In this document: one piece after another, positions 23,679 to 35,341 of the stretch
Layout of the letters: the number at the start of each line of letters is the position of its first letter
Position numbering within the stretch: position 1 is the stretch's first letter
Assembly: GCA_022835595.1 (NCBI GenBank)
Contig: BQUP01000002.1
Location: forward strand, 62,001 to 126,000
Reading direction: 5' to 3'
Source: Cystobasidium ongulense
Taxonomy: Eukaryota > Basidiomycota > Cystobasidiomycetes > Cystobasidiales > Cystobasidiaceae
Length of the DNA: 64,000 nucleotides
The notes under the pieces: generated by a model
What the model was told of the DNA's origin: nothing
The model's database searches: none
Seen by the model: the letters and a program-made list of their open reading frames with translations, nothing else
Program-made: the position numbers and the translations under genes

Positions 23679-25609
23679 GGCCGTTTTCAATCCGGTGTTC
23701 GAAACTCTTTTGCAATGTCAAAAGAGGGTATATATGCGCCTACCTGTCAGCAAAGAAACTTATAGCCCTGGTTTCGCCTTGGGTTACTTTTGGTTCGTTT
23801 TGCATTCTCGAAAACATCAGAGGACTGACGTGGACACTGACTTTCACGAGTTCTTTCTCCACGGACGTCATTGTGGTACTATCCTTCAATTACCTAGACA
23901 CCTGTCATTTGCGAGACCTCCTTTTCATTAATTATCAGCATGTCCGCGCCTTTGCAAAGAAGTTCTGTCAGTGGACTACCTTCGCTAGGTCAGGCTTGAC
24001 TGATTCCAGTGAGCTGCTACCACGACTAGGACTAGAGCTATCTTCTAGCAAAACATTCCTCTTTCCACATTGGGCACTCTTCGCCCTGTATCGTACTAGT
24101 ACAGAGTGACTCGTAGAATGTGTTGCCCTTTCGACCAAAGATCTGTCCCGGGGTGACATGTCCGTCCGTCCATTACTTATGACTGCAGGTTGGAAAGTTC
24201 CAAAAACATATGAATCGAGGTGAAACATTGCGGTACTGCAGCGACTCATTATTAACGTTACAAGCGTGACTCTGCTTTTCTGTTGGAAAGTTGACGGGAG
24301 TGGCTGTAGGATTTTGGGTTGAAAAGGTGACTTAGTAGAAAGTTGGCCGTCTCTTGGTAGTGCAAGATCGGTGTCAGATTTCCGACGGAATGACTACAGA
24401 GTGGGTATGCAGATCCTTTCAGTCGGAGAACTGTATACGGTATGCACGCTGATGATAAGTGGTGCGTAGAAGGGATCCGGATCGTAGGATGTCAGAATCA
24501 TCAGGTGTATGATACGGGAAATGGTACAACTGAAGCTCAAGCATGCATGACAGATTACCGAGACTGGGCAGCTAGGCAAAAAGGCACGCATCAGTCGTAT
24601 GTAGCCGAGATACTTGCATGCCTCAAAGAGCACCGCCAGCAATGCGCCAGTAGCATACCAGCACGAGCCCGAACAATGCACGTCAAAAGGTAAACGTTCT
24701 AAACTTTGTCGTGAAAGAAAGCGGTGCAGCCAAGTGAAGATGGCCGAAGTAAAGGCTGATGCTTCGGGGAAGTGGAACCAAGAGAAACGGAAATGCAGGA
24801 TGGATTTGGATATGTGCACAATGCACGTCTCGGAAAGGCCAGAATTACTGACTGGGTAGAGAACAGTTGAAATGACCGGGGCATCGTGAATCTTGCACGG
24901 AAAGCTCGGAGGCAAAAAGTGGGGTCTCCAAGTATTTAGTCGATGTTTCAATGTGGGAAGAAACCAATGTCAGAAACAGAAGCCAGCAAGTTAACATTCG
25001 TTGAGGCCTTGATGCGTATGACGGTGGGTATGTACACGCCCCATTCTTGCCAGTAGTTCCAAGGCATTTTTGCGCGTAGCTCATTCCGTAGCAAATGTTA
25101 ACGGTTGCTAGAGTTTCTGGCAGAAATATTTGGACACCTACCAGAGCTTGTGAATATTCGAGGAAAGACAAACCCAGCTTTTCAGTAATAATAATAATAA
25201 TAAAAACTCAAGCCGTTGTTCTTGCCAGTTTTTCGCTTCACTTGCGTCTGTCTGGCCGGCCGAGCTCGAATTACTGCATCTTGACAAAGTCACGACTTGA
25301 CGTCGAAGAAGCTCTCTCCAGGTCAGCTCTGTGACGAATCCGACGAGGCAAGGCCGAATTAACAAGCAGACCAATACCGTACAGGACTTGCTAGAAGGCC
25401 AGACGAGCGTGCAGAGAGAAGGATAGCCCTGCCACAGTCGATATCGTTGCCGTATTGCTCTGGAGAGGAACAGGGCGAGCAACAGGCTGCTCGATGGAGG
25501 GATAGAGAGCAAGCATCAGCAACATCATCACTGCAACAATGCTGCCGTAGTACGGACACTCAGCACCCCACCACCACACAAAGCAGGTCCTAGCGCTCGA
25601 CAGCAATCG
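23679..25609. other. 1.9 kb gene-free region upstream of the kinase gene
   Basis: No frame here shows a recognisable domain. The longest ORF (185 codons, minus, 24394-24951) is Cys/Ser-rich without motifs and looks fortuitous. A perfect 10-bp palindrome GTACTAGTAC lies at 24093-24102, and a (TAA)n run at 25186-25203. A long 5' leader or regulatory region for the kinase gene is the simplest reading. Confidence 0.45.
25186..25203. repeat. (TAA)6 microsatellite
   Basis: Six TAA units upstream of the kinase gene. Confidence 0.8.
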
Positions 25610-28600
25610 ATGCTCCCAGGCTCAGTACCGTCAGGACAGCTAGCAGACATGGAGGGCTCGGACGCAATGGTAGGAGGGCGACCAGAGACAAGCAAGGGCT
25701 CAGAGTACGCAGACCAGCAAAGGCAAGAAGACCATTCAGGTCCTGGCGCTGCCTCCACTAGCGGGTCTGGCGCAAAGCTTCAGCCCCGTTCTGAGCTGTT
25801 TGAACATGGCGGATCTCCTCTATCATCAGCAGCGATGACAACAGAAACAGCAAGCGGCATCGACAGGTCAAGACCGTCTGCTGTTCAGCCATTCAGTTCG
25901 TCTGCACGACTAGACGGAAGAAGCTCCTCCTCGAATCCTTCAACGACTTCCAGCGCTTCGTCTTCCAACACAATCTCATTGCCCATGTCATCAAGTCACG
26001 CTCGCGACTCTAGCTCTGCATCCTCGACGACCGCATGGGATTCAAGCAAGGGAAACGACACTGCGCGAGCTTCGTCGTCTTCCAATGCGACCACAAGTCT
26101 GCTGCCATCGCCTCGCTCGCATTCCGAGACTAGACACTCGTCGAACCCCCCGCTGCAATCAGCTTCAAGCATTAGTGGGCCTGGGCACAGCAGCGGGCTA
26201 CTCCATCCACTGCGAGTATCGACGAGACCCAGCACCAAACGCGCGTCGTCGTTTACGCCGGGCCTCGTGGTCTCGCCTCAAGGTTACGGCGCTCATCACA
26301 CGATGCCCTCCTCGCCACTACATTCACCTCTCTACCCGCCAAGCGCTAGACCAGATCATCGAAGCGGAAGCATCGATCTTACTCCAGCTATAGCTCAAGC
26401 GTCTTCGATATCGCTGCCGATAGCAGGCGAGGAGGAACTTCAATATAAGCTAGAAGAGCTCGTTCGGAAGACATCGATCTCGAAACAAAAACAGCACCAA
26501 TGTCTTTCAGAGGTATCATCTACAAATTCAAGCTCAGCGAATGCTTCTACATCGCAGCTACAGCAACAAGTTGGCCAGATCTATACCTCTACACATCGCG
26601 ATGGGTACGAAGCCGAAAGAGAGCAAGATTCAGAAGTCACTACAGATCCATCACAGCCTTCGTCTTTGAGTTCTCAGCTTGCGTCTGATGTACCTACTCT
26701 TTCGTTACGACATCACCAGGCTCAGCAACAACATCAATACCAATATGCTTCAGCCGGGCCTTCGTCACGACAGCACTCTAAATCTACACAAGCATCTCTT
26801 TCGACCTCGCATCATGCAGTAGCGCAGCGGACATCATCGAGCAAAGGACGTAGCAGAGAAATGTCTGGATCGTCCAACGAGAATTCGCATGTCAGAGACT
26901 TTGCAACAGAGGACCAGACGACTACCGAGACCGACGCTGGGACAGATTTAGCTAGTGATGCTGGAAACACGACATGGGATGTGCGAGAGACAGACAAACT
27001 CAGATCAGCAAAAGATGCTTTTGGTCGTAGAATGATCAATCAGTATGCTCGAGTAGCTGAACTAGGCAAGGGAGTACACGGGAAGGTATGGCTGTGCGAG
27101 AATACAGAGACAGGAGAATTCTTCGCTATCAAATCAGTAAATCGGGAAGACCGTCGGAACAAGTCCTTGAAGCGCTCACAAGCAGAAGCACAAGCTAAAG
27201 CAAGAGCACAGGAATTAGAAGATGAAGCTGAATTAGAAGAACAACTTCGGCTGGAAAGAGAGAGAAATCCAAATGCATCTTTTGATGAAGAAATGCAATT
27301 GGATGATCCAATTGCTCAACCTACGGAAAAGGAATTAGCGCGAAAAAAGTCAGCAATCATCAGGAAAACTATGATGGATGAGAAAGTTAAACAGGAGATT
27401 GCGATTATGAAAAGAATTCATCATCCTAACGTCGTTCAATTGCGTGAAGTGATCGATGATATCAGAAGCAAGAAGATCTTCATGGGTGAGCTGTCCGCAT
27501 TAGCCACGCCAATGTACGATTCGTCACTGACCCTTGTTATCTATGCCATCAGTATTGGAGTATATGCCCGGCGGGCAAGTGGCTTGGACCCTGAACGATG
27601 AGCCTGTCATGACTGTCGACGAGACGCGGCGCGTCTTCCGAGACGTTGTGCTTGGATTGGAATACCGTACGTCCCGTCAAAATCACTTTGATGAGGTCTC
27701 GCCCAACTGACTTGCCATACCTATTGCGCCAGTGCATTTTAATGGCATCATCCACCGCGACATCAAGCCTGCCAATCTTTTATGGACGCAAGACAAGCGT
27801 ACAGCAAAAATATCCGACTTTGGAGTCTCGCACGTGTCAGAAGCTCTCGCTCGGTCGAGTGCTGCGAATCCCGCAGGAGGCCGTGTTGGCCTCACGGATG
27901 ACAGGGCTTTGCGAAAGACCGAAGGTTCGCCAGCTTTCTTTGCGCCTGAGCTATGTTCGGCTTTCGAGACCACACCTGTTGGGACGCCCATCAATGAACT
28001 TGGTCGAACTTCTAGCCGGCCCGATTACTTCCGCCGTTATTCTAACAGAGGTGGAGAACGTCCTGGCAGTAGCGGTAGTGGTGGACGTTTATCGCCCATA
28101 ACGAGAATGACGCCCGGAGTGAACGATCGACCTAGTTCAACGCAGCGTCACTCCACTGCTAGCATTATGACTATATCACAGCCCTTGACGGCGCAGCAAC
28201 AACAAACTCACAAAGTCAGACAGAATGACCGACCCATGGTTGGAAAAGGCATCGATGTTTGGGCTCTGGGAGTCACACTCTATTGCTTGCTATTTGGCTA
28301 TACTCCCTTCCATGAAGCAAGATCCGAATTTGAACTATATAACATGATACCAAAGAAAGAGATAGTCATCCCTCCTACTATGGGCCGTGATAGGTTGCCC
28401 ACAGGAAGTGGGGTTGAGCGAAATAGAATTGAACACGACCCGCAATATGCCGAAGGTCGAGAGGTTGTTGATCTACTTTCTCGCTTGCTCGAAAAGGATC
28501 CCACCAAGCGTATCGAGCTCTGGCAAGTCAAAGTGAGGCATTAACGTACTTCAAGGTACCTACATACCTTTTGGCTGATTGTTGCTCGTACTACAGCGTC

Positions 28601-30516
28601 ATCCATGGGTCCTCCGTAATCTGGAAAACTCGCAAGGCTGGTTGCATGAGCATGACCTGGCACGTCGGGGCCTCGTCGAGGTAACGCAAGAAGAGGTTCA
28701 GCAGGCAACAGCGGAAAGAACAAAACCTCAAGTACCACAGTCTGGCCTCAAAGCCGCTTGGAAACGATTCGGCGAGACTTTTGGCTTTGGAGGCCATGGC
28801 TTGAGACAGTCAACCGCTACAAGGAGAGATCGAAGCAAAAGTTTCAGTAGTACAAGCGCGAGCATGACTACTGCGTCTGGCTGGGATGGCCGTAGCGATG
28901 CGAGTCGCGCCGCTAGTCGGCAAGCCAGTATCATCAAAAGGAAACCTTCGACTAATTCCCACGCCACTGCCTCCGAAGAAGCGCCGGTAGCTCCAGAGGA
29001 CCAGGATTTGGACCGGAGTCTGCACAGCCACGCGGTCGCTCTCAAAAGAAAGCTGACCAATGCGAAAGCAGCTCTGGCTGCGCAAGACAGCCTATCTACA
29101 TCTCCGCCTGAAGATATGCCTACGAAGCCTTACGAACATTATCGCTCTACCTACGTCAATCAGCACCAGCACGCTCTGTCTCGCTCCTTGTCTGGCGAAT
29201 CTTCCGAGCCCGTCGATCAACATGCTAAAACGGAGTCGAAGCGTCGCCAAAGTCTAGGCCACCTTCTCCAACCGCCATCTGCTTTACAAAGGCGTGTGTC
29301 GAGTGGGGCATCGGATGCATCTGGTCCCTACAACGCATCATCCAATGCTAGTACACGCGCAAATATCAGTAGACCTTCACTGTCGTCCATGTCATCACGC
29401 CCTTCACAAGCAGAGGGCGATGGCGAGAATCAACGAGGCGGCGGCTTCCGCAACTTTCTGAACAAGTTACGTTCGGGCAGCCGTACACCTGCCGCGGTGC
29501 CTTCGCCAAACAAGGCAACTCCTACGCGACAACTGACTGGCAGTACTGTTCCGTCAAGCGATACCTCGTCCGAACCTGCAAATCCAAATGGCCGGAATAT
29601 CAAAAGTCCTGGCAGCACACGCCGTCCGAGTGCCGAATTCATTATTTTTTCTCCTACCACCTCAAATTCGAGACCTTCATCGCAAGACACAGACGCTGAT
29701 GCACGACCGCCATTCCAGATCCAGGCGACAAGCACTAAGGATACTGTCAGCACTGCCACTGTGGAAGGCGTGTCGCGTGGTCTCGTTGAAGAACCAGTCA
29801 GCGACTCGAGCGAGTCTCTGAGCGATTTTGACGACGATGAAGAAGAACTGCCTGAAGCTGGCTCTCCTGCCGAGTACCCGAACACAGGTGACTTGTCGCA
29901 AGGAGACATGTCGCAGCCAAGCAGCTACGGTCATTCCGGTGGACCAGTCATGTGGAGCAACGCTGCAGAGGGCTGGAAGTTCAATCCGGGAATGCCGGCA
30001 GACCCGCTAGGCCGATATTTAAGACAGCAGCAGCATCAGTCGCCCGAGGAGATGAACAGCCACTTGTCTCCTGTTGCAGATTTGAGTGCATCTCAAGTCA
30101 CCGAGCACACGCTACGACCGGAAGAAAGCGATGTACTAGCTGGCACTGAACGAAGCTTGTGCGGAGACCAGTCTGACCAAGACGATTCTCAATTCCGGAA
30201 ACCCCTCTTCAAGACAGATTACATGCCTCAGTCAACTCCAGTCGAACCCCGCAGAATGCCAAGTCTGTTCAGAGATGGTAGCTTTACACGTAACAACTCT
30301 ACAAAGTCGAGCTCACCTTCCCCGGCTCGTTTGACGAGGAGTAATATACCAGCATTAGACGATGACGACGAAGAAGGAGAAGAGGTAATGATCAAACTCA
30401 AGTCGCGTCTGCGTAGAGCAACCAACGCAAGCTCTTCAGCTTCTGGCTCGGCGAGGCCATCGATGCCAGCATCCCCCCGGCCCTCATATTATCAAGCTTC
30501 CGAACCCCCTTCTTGA
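25610..30516 (+). CDS. CaMKK/SAK1-type Ser/Thr protein kinase (AMPK-activating kinase family)
   Basis: Probable upstream kinase of the Snf1/AMPK pathway, like Sak1/Tos3/Elm1 or fission yeast Ssp1. Exons 25610-27485, 27553-27666, 27733-28532 and 28597-30516 give about 1569 residues. A disordered Ser-rich N-terminus of about 475 residues precedes the kinase domain (about 477-940). That domain has the glycine loop GKGVHGKVW, FAIKSVNRED, HRDIKPANLLW, DFGVS, GSPAFFAPELC and IDVWALGVTLYCLLFGYTPF. Two insertions split it: a charged segment after the ATP-binding Lys and about 110 residues after the APE motif. The long C-terminal tail is Ser/Pro-rich and acidic in places. The first Met was taken as start; 25649 is an alternative. 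The RxxT-GSPAFFAPEL loop favours CaMKK-like over other groups. Confidence 0.88.
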
Positions 30517-30915
30517 AAAGCTTGCTGCGTTTTAGGCCTGCTCATAATCTCGTTTTCCATGATCAGCATCTATAATTCTTCATTTCTTGAGATCAAACCA
30601 GAATCTTCAGACTATGAACCCTTTACGAGTATAAGTAAGGGCAATACCGTTTTCGCTTAGAAGTCTAGACTAGATATGGCGGATTGATTCCGCCGCCAGT
30701 AGTGCCTGTGTATCCGTACCGTCATGTCAGATGCAGCTCATTATCCTATCGCAATGAGCATATCACGTAGTAAACCTGAATTCTGCATCGAACCAATCTG
30801 CCTTGCTTTGCTTGCGCGTCCTCGTCGGTCCGTGATTGTGGCCACCCGATCGCCTTTTAGAGGCTGCATCTTGCCTTTGGAGCATTCGCGACGATAACAG
30901 TTGCTCATCGCCATC
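30517..30915. other. Intergenic: kinase 3' flank and ABC transporter promoter
   Basis: About 400 bases between two plus-strand genes. No motif was recognised. Confidence 0.5.
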
Positions 30916-33900
30916 ATGCGCCGTATGCTGAGTTCTGGTGCGTGGCTGGCAGGCTTGCTGCCTTTCAGTGCAAGCCTTGCGCTCGTGCTGGCAAGTCAGG
31001 CCACAGCAACCGAGTCCGCCGGGCAATCGCAATCGCTGCTGCTATCAAGTCGTTCAAAGCCATGGACATCAAGCCTAGAAGACCGACCTGATGAATGTCC
31101 TCCGTGCTTTGACTGCCACCTTCCTCGCTTCACCTGCCTCAACTCTGGTAAATGTAATGAATACGACGGGCAATGCATATGCGCACCTGGCTTTGGTGGA
31201 CTCGATTGCGGCTTGCCTCTGGGTAAGCCTCTACTACCACCTGATACGTCGATTACAGTAGCTGACGAAGGCCCTTCCAGATGGGTCTCTTCCTGATGGA
31301 AAGGAACGATATCCTAGAGAGGGCAATCACCCGACATGCAAGGACGGATGGACCGGACTCACATGCAATGGTAGGGGTGCAACGTGCCACTGAATCATAA
31401 AGAAAGTGCCAGCATGTTGAGCTCATGTTCTTGCGTTCAGTCTGTGAAACAAATAAAGCTTGCGACGCTATGGTTCCAGACGACGGCGATTCGACGATAC
31501 GACCCAGCTACATCGCTCTTCTAGCCGATAATGATAAGGACAAGGAGAAGGATACAGCCGTCTGCTATACCGGCGGCTTTGCGGTCAAGCAGGTTTATCA
31601 GATGTGTGATGTTACCAGTACGTCTGCATCAACCGGGTCAAGTTTCGTCGGCGCGTCTGATGTGGTTCTTTTGCAGACCGGAAGATCCTTGACATGCTGC
31701 CGGATCGGCCACCTCAAGTGACTTTCTCTTGCAATCGACAAGACTCTACATGTAGCTTCCAATTCTGGGTCGGGGGGATGTGAGTCACGCCTTAATTATG
31801 AGATAGATAATTCGTCGCTGATAAACTGCAAGCCAGTGAATCATTCTACTGCGGCCTAGACGAATGTTCGGTCAGTGGGGAAGCCACTCAGTCTGGAAAC
31901 GTGACCAACTACGCTTGTCAGAAGATCGCCTGTCAGTGTATACCAGAACGCATGTTATGTGGAGAAGCAGGATCAGTCAGTAAGTGGGCTGTTGAGCTTG
32001 GCTGGGCAGCTGAATGCCATATTGAGCCAGAATCCTTCAGACATCGACGACTTCTTGTCCGAAGAGATCAAAGGTCCCGGATCTTTCTCTTGCAAGACAG
32101 ATGGCTCCGGCTGTATCTTTACCGAACCAGCTATGAATCAACTCATCAACGATATCTTCGGAGACAGCTACATCACCTTGGACTGTCAGTCCGGGGAATG
32201 TTTGCATTATTCTATGGTACCTGGATTCGAAGCACCTGCGGCTCCGAACAACTCCAAGCTCGTTGCCGCCAGTATTGCAGTCACCGGGTTGTCAGTGCTG
32301 ATAGCATGCTTGGCTTTCTGGTATCTTGGTCGGGTACGCAAGCACGATTTTGGAAGCATTCGTCTACCCGGCGATGGCAATGGGAACGGTCACGATGCGG
32401 CGGAAGTGGATCGGCTAATGAGCAATCACCTCTCTGGAAGCTTGTCATTTGAGAACCTATCGTACATCACACCAAATGGCAAGCAAGTTCTGTCCGGCGT
32501 GTCTGGCAATGTTCAGTCAGGCCAGCTTATGGCGATCATGGGAGCAAGCGGAGCAGGCAAGTCGACTTTCCTCGATATTTTAGCACAGAAGACCAAGCGA
32601 GGTATTGTCTCTGGGGAAATACTCGTCAACGGCCGCAATATGTCAAGAGACAAGTACAAGCGCATCGTCGGCTTCGTTGATCAGGATGATACCCTCATGA
32701 GTACTTTGACTGTCTATGAAACGGTCTTATACTCGGCATTGTTGCGATTACCGCGTGACATGTCAATGGAGGCGAAGAAGATCAGAACGCTGGAGACTAT
32801 GCAGGAACTAGGTATCCTTGGAATCAAAGATTCGCGTATTGGCGAATCCGGCAAACGGTCCATTTCCGGCGGTGAGAAGCGACGTGTATCAATCGCTTGC
32901 GAGCTAGTCACGAGTCCATCCATCATATTCCTCGATGAACCAACTTCGGGCTTGGATGCTTTCAACGCTATCAATGTTGTCGAGTGTCTCGTCAACCTGG
33001 CCAAGGATTACAATCGGACAGTCATTTTTACAATTCATCAACCTCGAAGCAATATTGTCACACTCTTCGACAAACTTCTGCTGCTAGCAGGTGGTAAGGC
33101 AGTCTACTCTGGTGGTTATGAGAAATGTCAAGAATACTTTGAAAGCATTGGGCATCCTTGTCCTCCTGGGTTCAACATAGCAGATTTTCTCAGTACGTGT
33201 GGAAGGCCGCATAAAGTATGTCTCGTGGCGAGGCTAATTCTTTCGTTGTGTATGCAGTTGATCTTACCATGCAGGACGAGAGGTCCGTTACAGGTGACCT
33301 AAGCACGCCCGACCAGAATGATGACGAAGAGAGCGGGCCCAGAAGTGTGCGATCTCGAGCTTCCACGTTTGCAAGCGACACAGAGCTGCAGAGTCGAAAG
33401 TCTGGCCGAGCCTCAAGCTTGCGCCAAAAGCTCGGTTTCTCGTCACCGACCTCACCAGTCCTTTTGGCAACGCTTAGTCCCCACCTAACTCGCCTTGTTG
33501 GTGCCTATGAAGAAAGCGGAATCGCAACTGTTGTCAAAGACTTCCACGACGATGCAAAGAACAATCCCTCGGATGCTGGAACAGACCTTGACAAGATTGC
33601 AAGCTTCAAACAAGCGAGTTGGTGGACTCAGTTCCGCATTCTGAGTGGCCGAGCGTTCAAGAATCTATACCGCAATCCGATGCTTATGTTGGCACACTAC
33701 GTGGTGTCCATCGTAGTAGCCTGTAAGTGATCTGATTGCTGTTTCAGCGTTGTCGTTGCTAAACTGGCATGGTACACAGTACTCTGCAGCTTCCTCTTTG
33801 CAAACGTCACGTGAGTACTCTGCCTACAGAATAGCGGGCATATGAATCTTGCTGACTCGGCTTCTCACATAGCAACGACATTCCTGGCTTCCAAAACCGC

Positions 33901-34768
33901 ATGGGCTTATTCTTCTTCATCCTTGCGCTCTTCGGCTTTTCTTGCTTGACCTCCCTGGAGGTGTTCGCCAAGGAACGCATACTTTTCATGCGGGAACGCT
34001 CTAATGGCTACTACTCGCCATTTACCTACTTTACTGCCAAGGTGAGTTTTGGTTTTTAGGAGATTTCAAATACTAGTTACTGAATCTACACCTTTCGGGC
34101 TCATTCCCAGGTTCTGTTCGATGTTCTTCCCCTTCGAGTTATTCCGCCCTTCATCCTTGGATCCATCATTTATCATCCAGTTGGCCTAGTTCCATCTGTC
34201 GCACAATTCTGGAAGTTTATTCTCGTCCTCATCATGTTCAATATGTCAGCAAGCAGCATCGTGTTTTTCCTCAGCATCGTCATTAGTAACTCTGGAGTTG
34301 CGAACCTGGTCGGCAGTCTGGTCATGCTCTTCAAGTACGTGGCCTTCCTCTTGTCTAGCATTTTCCACGAGCTGGACTAACAGAAATACACTCCTTTCTA
34401 AAGTCTTCTATTTGCTGGCCTGCTCGTTAACCGCGACAAGGTTCCCTTGGGTGTCGGCTGGTTGCAAACCATTTCGTTCTTCCATGCCGCTTTCGAAGGG
34501 CTCTTAGTGAATGAAGTCAGGTATCTCCAGTTGAAGGATCACAAGGTGCGGCGGAAACAGACTCACAGACTCGAAAGCAAGCTGATTGTATTTCTGGCGG
34601 CAGTACGGAGTCGACATCGAAGTACCCGCTGCGACCATCCTGTCGATGTTCGGCTTCCGAGCACAAGCTTTTTGGTGGCCCGACTTTGCGGTGCTATGCA
34701 TATACTTTGCGGGCTTCATGCTTCTGTCGTTCATCGCTCTCGTTGTCCTCGTAAAGGAACGAAGATAG
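30916..34768 (+). CDS. ADP1: ADP1-type ABCG half-transporter with Cys-rich/EGF-like lumenal N-terminus
   Basis: Membrane ATPase of the ABCG family. Twelve exons: 30916-31222, 31281-31370, 31441-31617, 31677-31779, 31837-31979, 32041-33192, 33258-33722, 33780-33810, 33873-34041, 34111-34334, 34404-34545, 34604-34768. They give 1055 residues, close to yeast Adp1. A signal peptide is followed by an EGF-like, Cys-rich ectodomain ([19 protein letters not shown]) and a first membrane segment near residue 350. The nucleotide-binding domain has Walker A GASGAGKS, signature ISGGEKRR, Walker B IIFLDEP and the switch IHQPR. The six-helix domain lies at the C-terminus with the VNEVRY motif and ends in KERR. 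The 31-nt exon at 33780-33810 is supported by frame. Substrate is unknown for the family. Confidence 0.93.
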
Positions 34769-35341
34769 GGCAGTCTTGCAGATCGCGACTACTTCGGGTC
34801 GACGCATATGCGCGTAGACAGAGTGTACTCTAGTCTCCAGCGGCAGGGAAGCTGCTCAATGTATCATATCTGCAAGGTAGCGTATTTATTGCTTTCCTTC
34901 CTGCCAGGCCAGCTCACCCTGACAGTTTTCCTTACCCAATGCTCAAGCTAGTACTATGCAGCTTGCCCTGGCCAAGGGTAATTTTTGACTCTGACGCTGC
35001 CCTTGCGATCTTCCGATTCGAGCTCATTTGCGAAGATCGATCGCCGCCGCTCATAGCACGCGCATACTTTGCTAGCAATGCCGGGAACAGCAATTGGAGG
35101 GGAAAAGTTCAGTTCGAACAGTATATCGGAATCTTCTTTGCTTTTTGTTGATACTTCAAAATTCGGTTTGGCTGCATCAACAGCTCTTAGTGGCACGGAA
35201 CCAAGATCATCGGTGCTCGTCGCACTTCTTCACATACTTGACAGGTGAACCCGCAAGAAGGTCGCCCTGCACCCGAAAGACCTGCTCAAACCGCCGACAC
35301 AGAGCTTCATACCTTCTAGACGAACACGTACATACACGACA
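34769..35341. other. Intergenic: ABC transporter / MFS gene
   Basis: About 570 bases between plus-strand genes. No motif was recognised. Confidence 0.5.

Noticed and set aside
24093-24102. Perfect 10-bp palindrome GTACTAGTAC as a regulatory site
   Set aside because: A single palindrome of this length is expected by chance in 64 kb, and it has no partner copies nearby.
24394-24951. 185-codon ORF on the minus strand
   Set aside because: No recognisable motif, odd composition, and no supporting splice context; most likely fortuitous.
34447-34833. 128-codon ORF overlapping the 3' end of the ABC transporter gene
   Set aside because: Its first part is the transporter frame itself, read through the last intron; the rest is out of frame with the conserved last exon ending KERR.
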